A program made the position numbers and the translations under genes. This document shows positions 1-10,103 of a DNA stretch of 64,000 nucleotides, in pieces. Within the stretch, counting starts at the first letter, position 1. Each line of letters opens with the position of its first letter. The DNA lies in assembly GCA_031835245.1 (NCBI GenBank), contig JAVKOQ010000128.1, positions 69,501 to 133,500 on the forward strand, given 5' to 3'. A model generated the notes under the pieces. That model was not told the DNA's origin, searched no databases, and worked only from the letters and a program-made list of their open reading frames with translations. The DNA is from Balamuthia mandrillaris. Taxonomy: Eukaryota; Discosea; Longamoebia; Balamuthiidae.

Positions 1-515
1 TCAACGATGCACATAACACTTCTTTTGTGCCTCTCCACTTCGCCCATAGCTTTTGTTTTTTGTTGGTGAGTTTTACAGGAAAGAAAGTAATGAATGCATG
101 AAAGCAACGACAAGAAAGAAAGCAAACTGAAGGAAAAAACAAGCGAACATACTCCTAAACAAGGACCACCGATCATTTGTCCCAGACTGTAAGAAGCAAC
201 CGCATAGCCCAACATCGCTTTCGCCACTTTCATCTTTATTTTTTTGAATAAGAAGAAGAAACAGCGCGTGGAGAGAGAAGAATACATAGAGAAACGTACA
301 GCTTTGAGGTATGGCCACAGAGAGGGAATGACTATCGAAAAAGAGACACTCCCAAGAAACGCAACCGCATAACACAAATACACATTCCATCGGGTGTAAC
401 GCTGCTCTCCTTCAGTTGCTTGGCTGTGTTCGAACGATACCTCTCCTTCTCTTATGTCATCGCATTCACCCAGGCACTGCTTCTCTCCCTCCTCACCTTC
501 CTGGAGGCCTGCCAT
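1..515 (-). CDS. MFS transporter, MFSD8 (CLN7)-like, 5' part
   Basis: This is the start of a major facilitator superfamily transporter that runs off the left edge. Three exons splice in frame: 515-300, 233-153 and 49-1, with GT-AG introns. A hydrophilic N-terminus starting MAGLQEGEEGEKQ leads into TM1 (YAVAFLGSVSFSIVIPSLWP). The second exon reads GYAVASYSLGQMIGGPCLG and the third LWAKWRGTKEVLCASL, which is MFS motif A. The pattern SFSIVIPSLWPYL followed by ASYSLGQM and GxW closely matches MFSD8, a lysosomal membrane transporter (recalled family knowledge). The start at 513-515 is the ATG giving the full N-terminus. Only about 115 residues are visible, so substrate and cellular site cannot be judged. 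Confidence 0.82.
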   Translation of the reverse strand, partial: MAGLQEGEEGEKQCLGECDDIREGEVSFEHSQATEGEQRYTRWNVYLCYAVAFLGSVSFSIVIPSLWPYLKAVRFSMYSSLSTRCFFFLFKKIKMKVAKAMLGYAVASYSLGQMIGGPCLGVCSLVFSFSLLSFLSLLSCIHYFLSCKTHQQKTKAMGEVERHKRSVMCIV

Positions 516-772
516 TCTCTCTCTCGCGCATGCCCTGCTTTACTCTTGTGTGCTTTCATTTTGTTGCCGCACAATTGATAATCAATGATAATCAATGATA
601 ATCCGTAATTATCAGCAATTAATATGGATAAATTACATAAAGTCCGAAACGTCATTTTCTTGGAAATAATTAGAGTGAAAATTTGGTGAGGATCTCATGA
701 CGACCCGTGCACTTTAGACCCACCCAAAACTTCGCTGCAGCAAACCTTAACTGGGTGGGAAGAAAAAAATAA

Positions 773-2070
773 ATGATACAGAACGGAGAAGCCATTGCTC
801 CGGTGGTTATCGACCCTGGCAGCTGCTACCTTCGTGTCGGTGCGTTGCTTTGCATTTTCATTTTGCTGTTGAGCCTAAACACCAAAATAAATAAACCAAA
901 CTGTCTGATCTCCTCCTCAGCCCTTGCCTCTTCCAACATCAATGAAGGCGTTGTGGCGTCTAGTAATGGTCTCTTTCATTCTTCTTGTCTTTCTTTCTTC
1001 TTGCCACTTCTTTTTTTAACTTTTCTCTCTTGCTGAAATAGACTATGAGGGCCTGAACAGGCCCCACGTTATCAGTAGTTACGTCGGCAGAGTTCGTTCT
1101 GCCTCATGTTTGTCTCCAGCAGGACGTAACGACTATTTTTCGTCCGTGGCTTCCACTCGTCCACCGGCGACCAACACCTCTCCTCATGCCGGTCTCTCCA
1201 TGTATCCCGTGCAGCCGCGGCGGGGCTCTGAGTGGTGCTCTTTTTCTCCTCTCTCCTCTGCCTTTCTGCTATCTGCTCCTTTTTTTGGCCAGTATGTCTG
1301 GCCTTCTCGTTCTCGTTCTTGTTCTTTTTTTTCTTCTTCTTGTTCTTCTTCTTCTTCCTCTTCTTTTTCTTCTTCTGCTTGTTCTTCTTCTTCATCTTCT
1401 CCTCCTCCTCCTCCTCCTCCTCCTCCTTTCTCTCCTTCTTTCTGATGTCTCTTCCTTCTCCTGTCCGTTGCTCTGCTAAAACTGCGTTAGGCACAACTCC
1501 ACGAGTGAAATGAGTCCTGGTATATTAGACATTGGTTAGTGGTTTATTCACTTTGTTGCTTTGCTTTTCGGCATCTTTTGGTCGTATTAACTGGCTTAAA
1601 CAATATAGAGTATCCCATCCGAAGAGGAAAAGTTCAGAATTGGGTACAGTTTCCGCAAAGTCTTCTCCTTTTCACTCCATTCCATTCCTCTCTGAGTTTA
1701 TTTGCACATTTCTTTGTATGCTATAACGCAGAACCACTTTGAAACACTTGTACATAGTGCACTTTACGATGTGTTAAAAGTTACGCCAGAAGAGCATCCT
1801 GTTTTATTTATACAGCATCCCTTTTGTCATAAAGGTTTTCTTTTGTTCTTTTCCTTCTTCGCTTTCTACTGCCAGTATCTTTTGTCTTCATTTTTGTTTC
1901 TTCATTTCTCTTCTTTTTCTTTATCTTCTTTTTCTTCTTGTTCTTGTTCTTCTTCTTCTTCTTCTTCTTCTAACACAACGAAGCTCAAAAGGAGAAATTT
2001 ACGCAAATATGTTTTGAAACGTGGAGCTTTCCGGCATACTATCTTGCACTTTCAGTTTCGTGTTTCCCCT

Positions 2071-2108
<38 letters not shown>

Positions 2109-3503
2109 CTATAACCTCTCTCTTTCTCTTTCTCTTACCTATAACCTCTCTCTTTCTGAAGAACGTAACTGCAATGTACGCTTTGGGCTGTTTGACTGGA
2201 CTTGTGGTGGATTGTGGAGAAGGTGTTACCAGCGTTGTGCCAGTTGTGGAGGGTTATGAAATTGTACCTCCTCCTTCTTCAAACCCTTTCTATCCTATTC
2301 ATGTTGGTTGTTGTTATTGTTTTGAAAGTAGCTTTAATAGAAAAACACAACAAACCAAAACAAAGGAAAAAGGAATGACGAGACGGGACATTGGAGGACA
2401 AGACGTGCTTTCCATGCTTGCAAAGTTGCATCGGGCATCAACCCCTTCGCAACGTGAGCTTTTGTCGTTACGGTACGTCGCTCTCTCTCTCCCTCTCTCC
2501 CTCTCTCCCTATCTCGCTCACTTCTATTTAACGATATTACTCGCAAACATAAAGAGAAGAGGTACAAAACAAGCATTGCTTTGCTTCAACGGAGAAACCT
2601 CCATTTAGTGGAAATGATACTTGCCCTCCTACTTGGCCAGACCAAGTGGAACCTGTCACATATGAACTTCCTGATGGCTCGCATCTCTCGGTTTCTGAAG
2701 GTTGTCTCTTCTCTTCTTTTTGTTCGTTATCTCCACTTTCCCTTTCTTCTGTTTTCTTAATAACATCCTCTACTTGCTTTGAGTTTAGCACTGCGACAAG
2801 CACCAGAAGTCATGTTCAATCCCTCCTTATGTGGACTAGAATGCGAGTCGACGCCAGGTATTGTTGACATGATCATCCGATCCATCACAGCTTGCGACAT
2901 CGACTGTCGCGCCTCCTTGTTCAAGAACGTCGTCTTGATCGTTTGTACTTCTTTCCTCTTCTAATCCCCTCCGCGTTCATTTATTACCAACATACCGACA
3001 ACAACAATAGGGAGGAAACTCGATGTATCCAAACTTCGCAGAACGTCTCTACAACGAACTCGCCGAGCGTCGCGCCTACCCCGTCTCCATTTTCAACCGC
3101 ATCTTGGCCACCTCCCACTCACCAAACCCACAAAGTTATTTAGAGATGTTGCCACGAGAACTTCTCGTTGACGTTCGTCGTTTTGTGGCCTCAAAGACTC
3201 CTCTTCGGGTGAATGCTCCACCTGAACGAAACCACTTGGGCATTATGGGCGCTCAAGTCTTGGCCAACTTGAGCACCTTCCAACAAATGTGGACCAGCAA
3301 AGAGGTTCGTCTCGTTATTCTACGCTTCAAAGAAGAAACGTTGCTCTCCATTCCACTTTGTTTTCTAGTGCTGTTTTTCCATCGTTTAATCTCCTTCGTT
3401 CTCCTCTCTTCTCTCTTTTTCTTACCTTTAACGAACACAACCAAAGGAATATGATGAACGCGGACCGTATTATCACCGTTACGGTAGAAGAAATTGGTTC
3501 TGA
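773..3503 (+). CDS. divergent actin-related protein (ARP)
   Basis: A multi-exon actin-fold protein. Pieces recognisable in order are: VVIDPGSCYLRV (phosphate-1 region, from 773); NRPHVISSYVGR; EYPIRRGKVQNW (about 1609); a segment ending TPEEHPVLFIQHP (about 1735-1830); KFTQICFETWSFPAYYLALS (about 1998); ALGCLTGLVVDCGEGVTSVV (about 2175; phosphate-2); TYELPDGSHLSVSE; a RASLFKNVVLI/GGNSMYPNFAERL junction (exon end 2940, next exon 3011); LANLSTFQQMWTSKEEYDE. The ending GRRNWF at 3503 differs from conventional actin's KCF. ARPs act in the cytoskeleton, dynactin or chromatin remodelling; I cannot assign a class. The first two introns are poorly resolved because they are pyrimidine microsatellites. 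The next gene converges only 41 bp downstream. Confidence 0.82.
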
Positions 3504-3544
3504 AAGCCACATGATCTTTGTAATTTATTCCAGATGTTTCAGCA

Positions 3545-4642
3545 CTACGAGGAGGAAGCAGACGAAGAGGACCATAAGCCAAAGGACCAAGCAGCTGAGG
3601 CAGCCACCAACCCAATGACCACACCTCCAAACAATTGAAACGGGAGACTGTGAGAAAAGGTCGGCACCTTCATCCCTTCATCCTTCTTCAACGAAGCAAA
3701 CATTTGTTCCCAATACTCCTCATTTCTCTCTCCATCTCCTTCTCCTCCTTCATTCTGCTTTTGCTTCTTCTTTGCAATCAGCTCAAACGTACAATTGTCC
3801 ACCGCCGAATAAGACAGAGCCTCAACACAAACTTGGGCAACATCAGCACGTGTAACGCGACCAGAGATGTTGTCCCCTTGTGCAAAGACCAACTCGTCCC
3901 TGCCTCCTGCCTCGTCGACCAACCCGCCTGGCCTAACTATCAGGTAGGGCAATCCGCTGGAACGAAGCTCGTTTTCTCCTCGTAGTTTCCATTTCATGAC
4001 CATGTTGCCTATCACGTTGAGAAGCATGGTGACGAAGAAGAACGGACGCTCCACCCCCAAAGAGGAGATGAGAACGAAGCAGCGAAAGTCTTCCGTGCTT
4101 TCCTTCTTGACTTGTTCCAACAGCTTCTTCAAACCCAAGTAGCCTTTTTTTTGTTGTGAAAGAAAGAGAATATTAGAAAAGTCTTCAGGTTGCCAAGGAA
4201 AATGGGATAGCAACGCACCAACGTGGTACTCAGAGTTTGTGCTTTGGTTTTTGAAAGGGGTCGTTCCAGCCGCAAAGATAACGTACTGCACGTCTTTGCA
4301 CAACCCGGCGGGAAGCGAGGCGTCCGTCAACGATCCGTGGACAAACTGGAGCCTGCTGCTTCCCTCCCTCTCTGCCAGCCCTCCTAGCAGCTGCTGGGCT
4401 TTCTCCTCATCGCGGACCAACACTCGCACCCGGTAAGCATTGGATGCTGCCAATTGCTTGACCACCTCCGCTCCGGTTCGCCCGGTTCCTCCCGCCACCA
4501 GCACCACCGGCAAAACGCAGCGTTCTTCCTCCATTCTCTCTCTTTCTTTTGTTTTCTCCTCTTGTGGCGCTTCAGCGTAGCAGGAGCACCAGATGACGGG
4601 ACACAACGTTGTCGACAACAATTGACCATGCTGTCGACACAT
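3545..4642 (-). CDS. NAD(P)-binding SDR-like (NmrA/Tic62 type), C-terminal membrane anchor
   Basis: An atypical short-chain dehydrogenase/NmrA-type Rossmann protein. It shows the nucleotide-binding motif VLVAGGTGRTGAEVVKQL, then RVLVRDEEKA, VHGSLTD, FVLISSLGVERP and YLIVRPGGLVDE, in the usual order for plant and algal Tic62/NAD(P)-binding proteins. A hydrophobic segment near the C-terminus (FGGVVIGLVAASAAWSFGL) suggests a tail anchor. One intron of 75 nt at 4144-4218 is in frame, so it leaves the reading frame open; removing it joins EYHV to GYLGLKKLLEQ as the family expects. I place the start at 4640-4642, an ATG after AAAACAAA. The open frame extends further upstream only through a non-ATG codon. 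A second candidate ATG lies near 4534 (MEEERC). Substrate unknown. Confidence 0.75.
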   Translation of the reverse strand: MCRQHGQLLSTTLCPVIWCSCYAEAPQEEKTKERERMEEERCVLPVVLVAGGTGRTGAEVVKQLAASNAYRVRVLVRDEEKAQQLLGGLAEREGSSRLQFVHGSLTDASLPAGLCKDVQYVIFAAGTTPFKNQSTNSEYHVGALLSHFPWQPEDFSNILFLSQQKKGYLGLKKLLEQVKKESTEDFRCFVLISSLGVERPFFFVTMLLNVIGNMVMKWKLRGENELRSSGLPYLIVRPGGLVDEAGGRDELVFAQGDNISGRVTRADVAQVCVEALSYSAVDNCTFELIAKKKQKQNEGGEGDGERNEEYWEQMFASLKKDEGMKVPTFSHSLPFQLFGGVVIGLVAASAAWSFGLWSSSSASSS

Positions 4643-5046
4643 TTTGTTTTGATTACGAAAAGTTACGAATAACCCTCGGGCACGATACAACTTGTTTTTT
4701 GCTAGATTTCGGATGAATTTCGAAAACGTGCGGACAGCATATCGGGAAAAGGAAAAGGTGTTGCCATGGAAACCTCGTTTCTACGTTATTTCCACGTTTT
4801 CATGATCGAAATTTCATGCGTCAAGTTTCCTATCTATATTTGATCAATCTTGTCCGCAAAAGGCAACAAATTCCCCAATCGCAAAGGGAGGTGAACGTGA
4901 CAAGAACGAGCCTTGCCCAACCTGGCAAAGTATAAAAAGGCTTCGAACCCTCCCAACATGTAAAACTTATCTTTCAACATCATTCAAATAAACAAACCCC
5001 AAACTCTACAGCACCTGTGTAGTTCGAACCACAGCACAACACCACA
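4643..5046. other. divergent promoter region
   Basis: Non-coding spacer between two divergent genes. It carries one copy of the 12-mer CGAAATTTCATG (4807-4818), which is shared with two other divergent promoters in the window, and a TATA box for the rightward gene. The right half has pyrimidine/A-rich leader sequence (AAATAAACAAACCCC) just before the ATG at 5047. Confidence 0.5.
4931..4940 (+). promoter_or_regulatory. TATA box of the P5CR-like gene
   Basis: TATAAAAAGG lies 107 bp upstream of the ATG at 5047. It is the clearest canonical TATA box in the window. It precedes a GC-rich, intron-less gene with C-ending codons, a combination typical of strongly expressed genes; that link is an inference. 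Confidence 0.65.
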
Positions 5047-6039
5047 ATGGCTACAAAGCTTATCTCGAGACCTTCCAACGACTTGTTTGCGCTTCACTCA
5101 GCGGCTGCCGCCCGCCGCTTGCTCTGGCCTGAGTTACATGCCCCTGGCATTGGCATCATCGGCAGCGGGAAGCTCGGCAGCGCCTTAGCGCAAGGTCTCC
5201 TTCGCAACGAATACCCCAAAGAAAGCATCTGCGTTTCCTGCCGAGGTTCCCCTTCAACCCTGGCATCGCTCGCCCGCATCGGCCTCCATCCCCGCCACGA
5301 GGACAACCACAACCCCGACGATAACACCCTCGGAAACGTCACTACCAACAACCAAGACCTGGCCCGGCGGTCCAAGGTCATCCTTCTTTGCCTGCGCGCC
5401 CAGGACATTGGTGCCATCCATGGCCTGCGCCTGCAGGAGGGCACCGCCGTCATGAGCTTTGTGCCTGGCATCTCTCTCCGCACCTTGCAAGACGCTCTCG
5501 GCCAGAAAGAGGGCATCTTTGTTGGCCAAACATGCGGGCCTGATACCATCCTAGAGCGGAGAGCGATGGCCACGATGTATCCCACCAGGTCCGAAAACCC
5601 AACCCCTCAGGAGAGAACCCTGCGGCACGTGCTCGGTGACCGCTTGGGAATGGAGCTCATGCCCCTGCCCGAAGGCAGGGAGGACCTTGTCAACGTCTTC
5701 ACGGCCGGCATGTGTCTGGGTCCTGCCTTCCTGGTCTGCGACAAGATGGGAGTGAAGCATTCGGAGGAGGTCGACGCCGCCGCCTTGTCCAAGGAGTTTG
5801 CGCCGTTCGACTTTGGAAGGCTCTATCGATGGGCCATGAAGGTCCGGCCTCGCATCCAGGATGAAAAGGAGATCGACCGTTGGATCAGGAACCATTGCAC
5901 GGAAGGCGGCGTCACGGAGAGCATCGTTCGTCGTATCGAGGCGGGAGGCTCTCTGGTGGAAGGCCTGAAAGCAGGAATCCAACGAGGCATTGAATTGGGA
6001 GCAGGTTGCTCTGGAGAACAACAGTTCATGAAAGCATGA
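5047..6039 (+). CDS. pyrroline-5-carboxylate reductase family protein
   Basis: A 330-residue single-exon protein. Residues 35-52 hold the dinucleotide-binding motif GIGIIGSGKLGSALAQGL. The central part RSKVILLCLRAQDI and MSFVPGISLRTLQ matches the P5CR strand where the cofactor site is completed. The C-terminal CTEGGVTESIVRRIEAGG corresponds to the conserved P5CR dimer-domain segment (GGTT..gl..le..G). P5CR reduces 1-pyrroline-5-carboxylate to proline with NAD(P)H. The canonical GGTT is GGVT here, and a histidine/asparagine-rich insert (about residues 85-105) is unusual, so it may be a paralogue with another imine or F420-type substrate. Codon use is much more GC3-rich than its neighbours. Confidence 0.72.
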   Translation: MATKLISRPSNDLFALHSAAAARRLLWPELHAPGIGIIGSGKLGSALAQGLLRNEYPKESICVSCRGSPSTLASLARIGLHPRHEDNHNPDDNTLGNVTTNNQDLARRSKVILLCLRAQDIGAIHGLRLQEGTAVMSFVPGISLRTLQDALGQKEGIFVGQTCGPDTILERRAMATMYPTRSENPTPQERTLRHVLGDRLGMELMPLPEGREDLVNVFTAGMCLGPAFLVCDKMGVKHSEEVDAAALSKEFAPFDFGRLYRWAMKVRPRIQDEKEIDRWIRNHCTEGGVTESIVRRIEAGGSLVEGLKAGIQRGIELGAGCSGEQQFMKA

Positions 6040-6398
6040 GTGTTTTTGTTTTTTTCCGTTTCAGCCATTGAGGAGACACATGGCTCCGCTTTTTGTACTC
6101 TCTTTCTTTAAGTAAGAAGTAAACACTATTTATTTATATTATTTCTAAAAGTTGTTTTTTGATGGTCCTGTTTTTTTTTTTCCAAGCGTCCAATGTCCAC
6201 GTTCTGGATGTCATAGATGGCCAAAAGAAAGGGCCAACTGCTGCAACAACGTACGTAGGGTTTTGCCACCAGAAGTATGGTGGCTTGATGAGGATGATGC
6301 TAACGGAAATGCTTTGCAGTGATGGTTTGAACAGCTGATGAACGATCACATCTTCCAAAGGAGACAACGAGCATGCAACAAAAAAATAGCAAAAGGGT
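6040..6398. other. 3' spacer, possible extra exon of the LRR gene
   Basis: Between two convergent genes. On the minus strand, about 6160-6355 remains open after a possible 3' splice site near 6350 and reads KPPYFWWQNPTYVVAAVGPF, so the LRR gene may carry one more exon here. The phase of the visible donor near 6400 does not fit this frame, so it is left unannotated. Nothing else is seen. Confidence 0.3.
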
Positions 6399-7676
6399 TT
6401 ACTTGGTGGCAAGGGAAGAGGCAGGAAGGGGCCGGTGGAGGCAGCTCTGGCTGCAACACAACAACTCCCACCATACTCTTCTTTCCTCGTCCCAAACCCT
6501 TCTCGCCATTTCCCTTCCTCCTTCTCCTCCTTCCCCTCCTCCTTCTTTCTCTTCCTCCTCCGCTTCAGCGTCCAAAAACAGGTGTTGACAAACATCACAT
6601 CTTCTTTGTAACCTTTCCAGTCGTTCCTTCACTTCTTCCGGCAGCACCACCTCCATGATGACCTCCTCCACACTCCCTTCTCCTTCTTCTGCTTTCCATT
6701 CTTCCTTTGTTCCTTGCTGCTGGTTTGTGCTCCTCTCCGCCATCAGAGAAGAAGAAGAAGCAGAAGAAGAAGAAGAAGAAGAAGAAGAACAAGAACAAGA
6801 ACAAGAAGAAGAAGAAGAAGAAGAAGAAGAAGAAGAAGAAGAAGAAGAAGAACAAGAAGAACAAGAAGAACAAGAACAAGAAGAAGAAGGAGAAGAAGAA
6901 CAAGAAGAAGAAGAACACCAAGTGAAGGGCGGGTCTGGAACAGGGGTCAAGAGGCCAGTGGGCAAAAGCTTGTTCCGCAGCGCCGCCTCTCCGCTCAAGT
7001 GCCACAAGCTTTTCGCTGTGGTGTGCTTGTTCCTCATGGGAGGTGATTGCTTGGATTTCACTCTTTTCTTCTTCTGTTGCTTCTCCTCCTTGTACTCTTG
7101 CTCTTCCTCCTCACTGTCTTCCGTTTGTTGGAAAAGCGGTTCTTGCAGTTGAAAGGGTTGAGGGGAGAGGGTGTGCAAGGACGGAAGAAGCCAAACCATG
7201 GAGCAAGGCAGTGCTGCCAAGGCGGTACCATACAGGGTGCAATGCTTGAGGGCGATGAGCTGGCCAAACTCTCTCGGCAAGCGGGTCAGCTTGTTGTGGG
7301 CGAGGTTGCAGCCGGTGAGAGCGGCGAGCTGGCCAAACTCCCTCGGCAAGGTGCTAAGCCTGTTGGCGAAGAGGTTGCAGCAGGTGAGAGCGGAGAGCTG
7401 ACCAAACTCTCTTGGCAAGAAGGTCAGCTCGTTGTTGGAGAGGTCGCAGTAAGTGAGAGCGCGGAGCCGGCCAAACTCTCTCGGCAAGGAGGCCAGCTTG
7501 TTGTCGTAGAGGTCGCAGCGGGTGAGAGCGGTGAGCCGGCCAACGGCGCTGGGCAAGGAGGTCAAGCGTTTGAAGGAGAGGTTGCAGGTGGTGGAGTGCG
7601 CAAAGGGTTGGAGCAGGGAGGGAAGCGCTTCGCTGTCCTCCTCCTCTCTCATGCCTGCTGGCACGCCCTCTTCCAT
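6399..7676 (-). CDS. leucine-rich repeat protein
   Basis: Starts with ATG at 7674-7676. Residues about 30-170 hold five to six regular 23-residue leucine-rich repeats of the type LPREFGQLSALTCCNLFANR, an LRR_8-like fold used for protein binding. After the repeats come an acidic/lysine-rich segment, a long serine/cysteine tract and a tail with VCQHLFLDAEAEEEEKEGG and CCSQSCLHRPLP. The serine tract (plus-strand GAA repeat about 6749-6915) may be an unrecognised intron: most introns here carry such repeats, and a GT lies directly before it. LRR proteins of this plain kind are common in amoebae. The stop at 6399 may be bypassed by splicing, since a GT donor overlaps it. Confidence 0.7.
   Translation of the reverse strand: MEEGVPAGMREEEDSEALPSLLQPFAHSTTCNLSFKRLTSLPSAVGRLTALTRCDLYDNKLASLPREFGRLRALTYCDLSNNELTFLPREFGQLSALTCCNLFANRLSTLPREFGQLAALTGCNLAHNKLTRLPREFGQLIALKHCTLYGTALAALPCSMVWLLPSLHTLSPQPFQLQEPLFQQTEDSEEEEQEYKEEKQQKKKRVKSKQSPPMRNKHTTAKSLWHLSGEAALRNKLLPTGLLTPVPDPPFTWCSSSSCSSSPSSSCSCSSCSSCSSSSSSSSSSSSSSSSCSCSCSSSSSSSSSASSSSLMAERSTNQQQGTKEEWKAEEGEGSVEEVIMEVVLPEEVKERLERLQRRCDVCQHLFLDAEAEEEEKEGGGEGGEGGREMARRVWDEERRVWWELLCCSQSCLHRPLPASSLATK
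6749..6915. repeat. (GAA)n microsatellite
   Basis: About 165 bp of GAA/GAACAA repeat within the leftward LRR gene. Read on the coding strand it is TTC-rich (polyserine if translated). It is either a coding homopolymer or an intron filling. Confidence 0.85.
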
Positions 7677-8075
7677 TCCTTCTCCAAACTCGAGTTTTTG
7701 ATTGTAGCGCCGCAGAAAATATACCCCTCAAATGTCACTCACCCTGCGCAGGGCGGCGTACAGGATACCGGCTCCTCGAACTCACCGTGGACATATGAGG
7801 AGTCGCAGACATACGTAGTGAGGAGTCATGTATTTTCCCACCAGAGACAAAGGGGAATAGCGTGACGTGTTATAAGTCTTTGATTGCGGATTGGTCGGTA
7901 AGCCGATCCAGATCATTCGAATTTGGATATAATGATTTTCCATTGGCCGGTGCCTAATGAACCGATCAAAAGTCACTCCGCGCTAAATTCCTTAAATTCC
8001 TCTCTTACAAGTTTTTCATTTTGTCGACTTTACCTTTTTTCGATTTCTAAAAACAAAACAAAAAAGTTAAAAAAA
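7677..8075. other. divergent intergenic region
   Basis: AT-rich spacer between the leftward LRR gene and the rightward small ORF. No TATA box or repeat is obvious. The right end shows the A-rich leader (AAAAAAGTTAAAAAAAATG) typical of start sites in this window. Confidence 0.4.
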
Positions 8076-8357
8076 ATGATTAAAGATGAGAAAGAAGGCA
8101 ACGAGGAGACAACAAGGGCACCTCAGTTGACGGCTGGGCCGCCCCGACCACCACTCGTAATTCCTTGGGAAAAGGTAGCAGACATAGTATTTGCTGCGCT
8201 TGGCCCAGCAATCAAACGTGCTATTCGACGCAAGCCACAAAAGCTTCCTGTCACAGCAGCTGCTCATCTTCACCCCATTTTCCATTCTGGACCACATGGT
8301 GGAGTGAAAACAAATAAACGTTTACCAAACCAGATAAGGAAAGAGTCGACAAAATGA
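8076..8357 (+). CDS. small basic protein of unknown function
   Basis: A 93-codon ORF starting at an ATG in a poly-A context like that of the confirmed genes. The product starts MIKDEKEGNEETTRAPQ and has a short amphipathic stretch (WEKVADIVFAALGPAIKRAI) followed by a basic tail rich in K, R and H. No family is recognised. It sits alone between divergent and co-directional neighbours, and a TGACGTCA motif lies just after it (8398-8405), apparently in the promoter of the next gene. It could be a short real gene, the first exon of something longer, or chance. Confidence 0.42.
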   Translation: MIKDEKEGNEETTRAPQLTAGPPRPPLVIPWEKVADIVFAALGPAIKRAIRRKPQKLPVTAAAHLHPIFHSGPHGGVKTNKRLPNQIRKESTK

Positions 8358-8397
8358 AAAAAATTCCCACGTCAGCCCTGGTTGAACCAACCGTCCG

Positions 8398-8405
8398 TGA
8401 CGTCA
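8398..8405. promoter_or_regulatory. CRE-like palindrome TGACGTCA
   Basis: Perfect TGACGTCA about 250 bp upstream of the ATG at 8652. The same palindrome recurs in other intergenic regions (26789, 31216, 57249). It is the classical binding site of CREB/ATF-type bZIP factors; binding here is inferred. Confidence 0.45.
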
Positions 8406-8651
8406 TTTTCCCCAAAAAAGGACTGATGACATCAGCGGCAGAAAACTCATTGCTCGGAGTGAGTCTACAAAAATCTCTCCACAACGACACGAGGACGAAT
8501 TAATTGTCGTCTAATGAATTACGTCGACAGAAAATAAAGTGGAAAAAGAAAAAATTTTCCATTTATTTTTTTTGAGGGGAAAAGAAAGAAAGAGAGAGAA
8601 GAAAAAGAAAAGGACGAAACAGAGAAGGGTCCCCAAAAGAGCAAAAAAATA

Positions 8652-9927
8652 ATGTGTGGGCCTGAAACTTGTTTGCCCCTTGAGGCCGGGTTCTTCACCA
8701 AGCTTCGCACCGAAAGGCTCACCCAGATATGGCTCATCATTTGGGTGCCCCTCCTGGTGATGTGGTTCGTCTACTTTGGGTTTTCCATCTCCAAATTGGC
8801 CACCGCCCAGTACGAAAGCGACGGCGAGTACCTCTTTAGAAAACCTCCTCACTTGGTCTTGCCCGTGTTCACTATCTGCCCTGTACGTTTTTTTTCCCCC
8901 CATCCCTCTTGCCTTCTCTCCTCTTTCTGTCTCTACATTTTTATTTTTATTTTTATTTTTATTTTTATTATTTTATTTCATTTTATTTATTCTCTAATCC
9001 GATTTGCCTCTCTCTCTGCCTTTTGTTCCTCTTCGATAAAACAGGACAGAGACAGTACGCTCGATGTCGACACGACCACTTGCCAGAATGACGAGCACCA
9101 CTACGGCAAGCCCCGCGAGTTCCTCAACAACTGCTTCTTCTTCCAAACGATGCTGCTGGATCAGACGGACTACACGGACGTCATCAACTGCACCATCGGC
9201 TTCAAGGCCAAGCCCGCTCCTATCAACAACGCTGTGGACGTCCCGCCGCCCTCTCAGGCAGGAGTAAAGGCTGATGAGGTCAAAAGAGGAGCGAGGATTT
9301 ACATTTATGACCGAGCGGTCATGCACAGTGTCAACATGTCCAATGAGTTCGTTCCCGTTTACCTTCGTTTGCTTCCTAGGTTTGGTTTGCTTCCTTCTTT
9401 TCATATGCTTCTCTTCGTTCTCTCTCTGCTTCCCTTCTGTGCTTCTCTGGTTGACGCAAAGCTCAAAACAAAACAGCGGCCGTTTCGAGGAAGAATTCGT
9501 TTCAGGCACTCACACTGATGTCGTCTACCGCCGCCAAACCTTCCTCTTCCGCCACCAAAACAAGTTCTTTGGCATGACGGCCATCCCCACCTACGAGCTC
9601 CTGGAGTACGACGAGTACAAACCGCTCAAGCCCATCCGCCCTACCTTCCTCAATCAGCTTGGCCAAGATTCTTCTTCTGCTTCTTCCTCTGACGCTTCTT
9701 TAGGATCCGATGCTTCATCTTCTTCCTCCTCAGGAGAAGGTAAAGAGGTGGTGTACGCCACGCTGGAATTGGTAGCTGGTAATTACGTAGAGGCCGTCTA
9801 CAAGGAGAACACGCGCACCACCGGCTACGACTTTTGGTACTTCATGGGTCTGCTGGGTGGCTTCTCCTTCTTGGCTCTCATGCTGCACTCTCTAGTCTTC
9901 ATGCCCTTCAAGGCTGCTCTCGTTTAA
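8652..9927 (+). CDS. two-TM membrane protein, DEG/ENaC-like topology
   Basis: Three exons (8652-8882, 9045-9379, 9477-9927) splice in frame at GT-AG introns. The protein has a short cytoplasmic N-terminus, TM1 (IWLIIWVPLLVMWFVYFGF), a large extracellular region with NxS/T sites and few cysteines, and TM2 (FMGLLGGFSFLALMLHSLVF) close to the C-terminus. Just after TM1 the text LVLPVFTICP resembles the FPAVTICN signature of DEG/ENaC/ASIC sodium channels. The glycines ahead of and in TM2 are reminiscent of the GxS filter but not identical. Topology is clear; assignment to the amiloride-sensitive channel superfamily is tentative. Alternatives are other two-TM receptors. A serine-rich loop lies before TM2. 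Confidence 0.72.
8937..8990. repeat. (TTTTTA)n/(TTTTA)n microsatellite in intron
   Basis: T-rich repeat in the first intron of the two-TM protein, again pyrimidine-rich on the coding strand. Confidence 0.75.
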
Positions 9928-10103
9928 TAGAGAGGAGTGACAACCAAGAAGATGGGTTGCTTTTTTTTCCCCTTTCTTTTCTCTTTCTGTTTTCTTTTAC
10001 TATAACAAAAGAGTTGCTTGCTTCTATGCGCTCTCCTCTCCTTTTTCTCTTCTTAACATAAAGTGTAAACGAACAGCAATGAAGAGGAGAGTAAAGAAAA
10101 CTG

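Noticed and set aside
4643-4690. Longer N-terminus for the SDR-like protein
   Set aside because: The open frame continues but has no ATG upstream of 4640-4642, and the sequence there looks like promoter.
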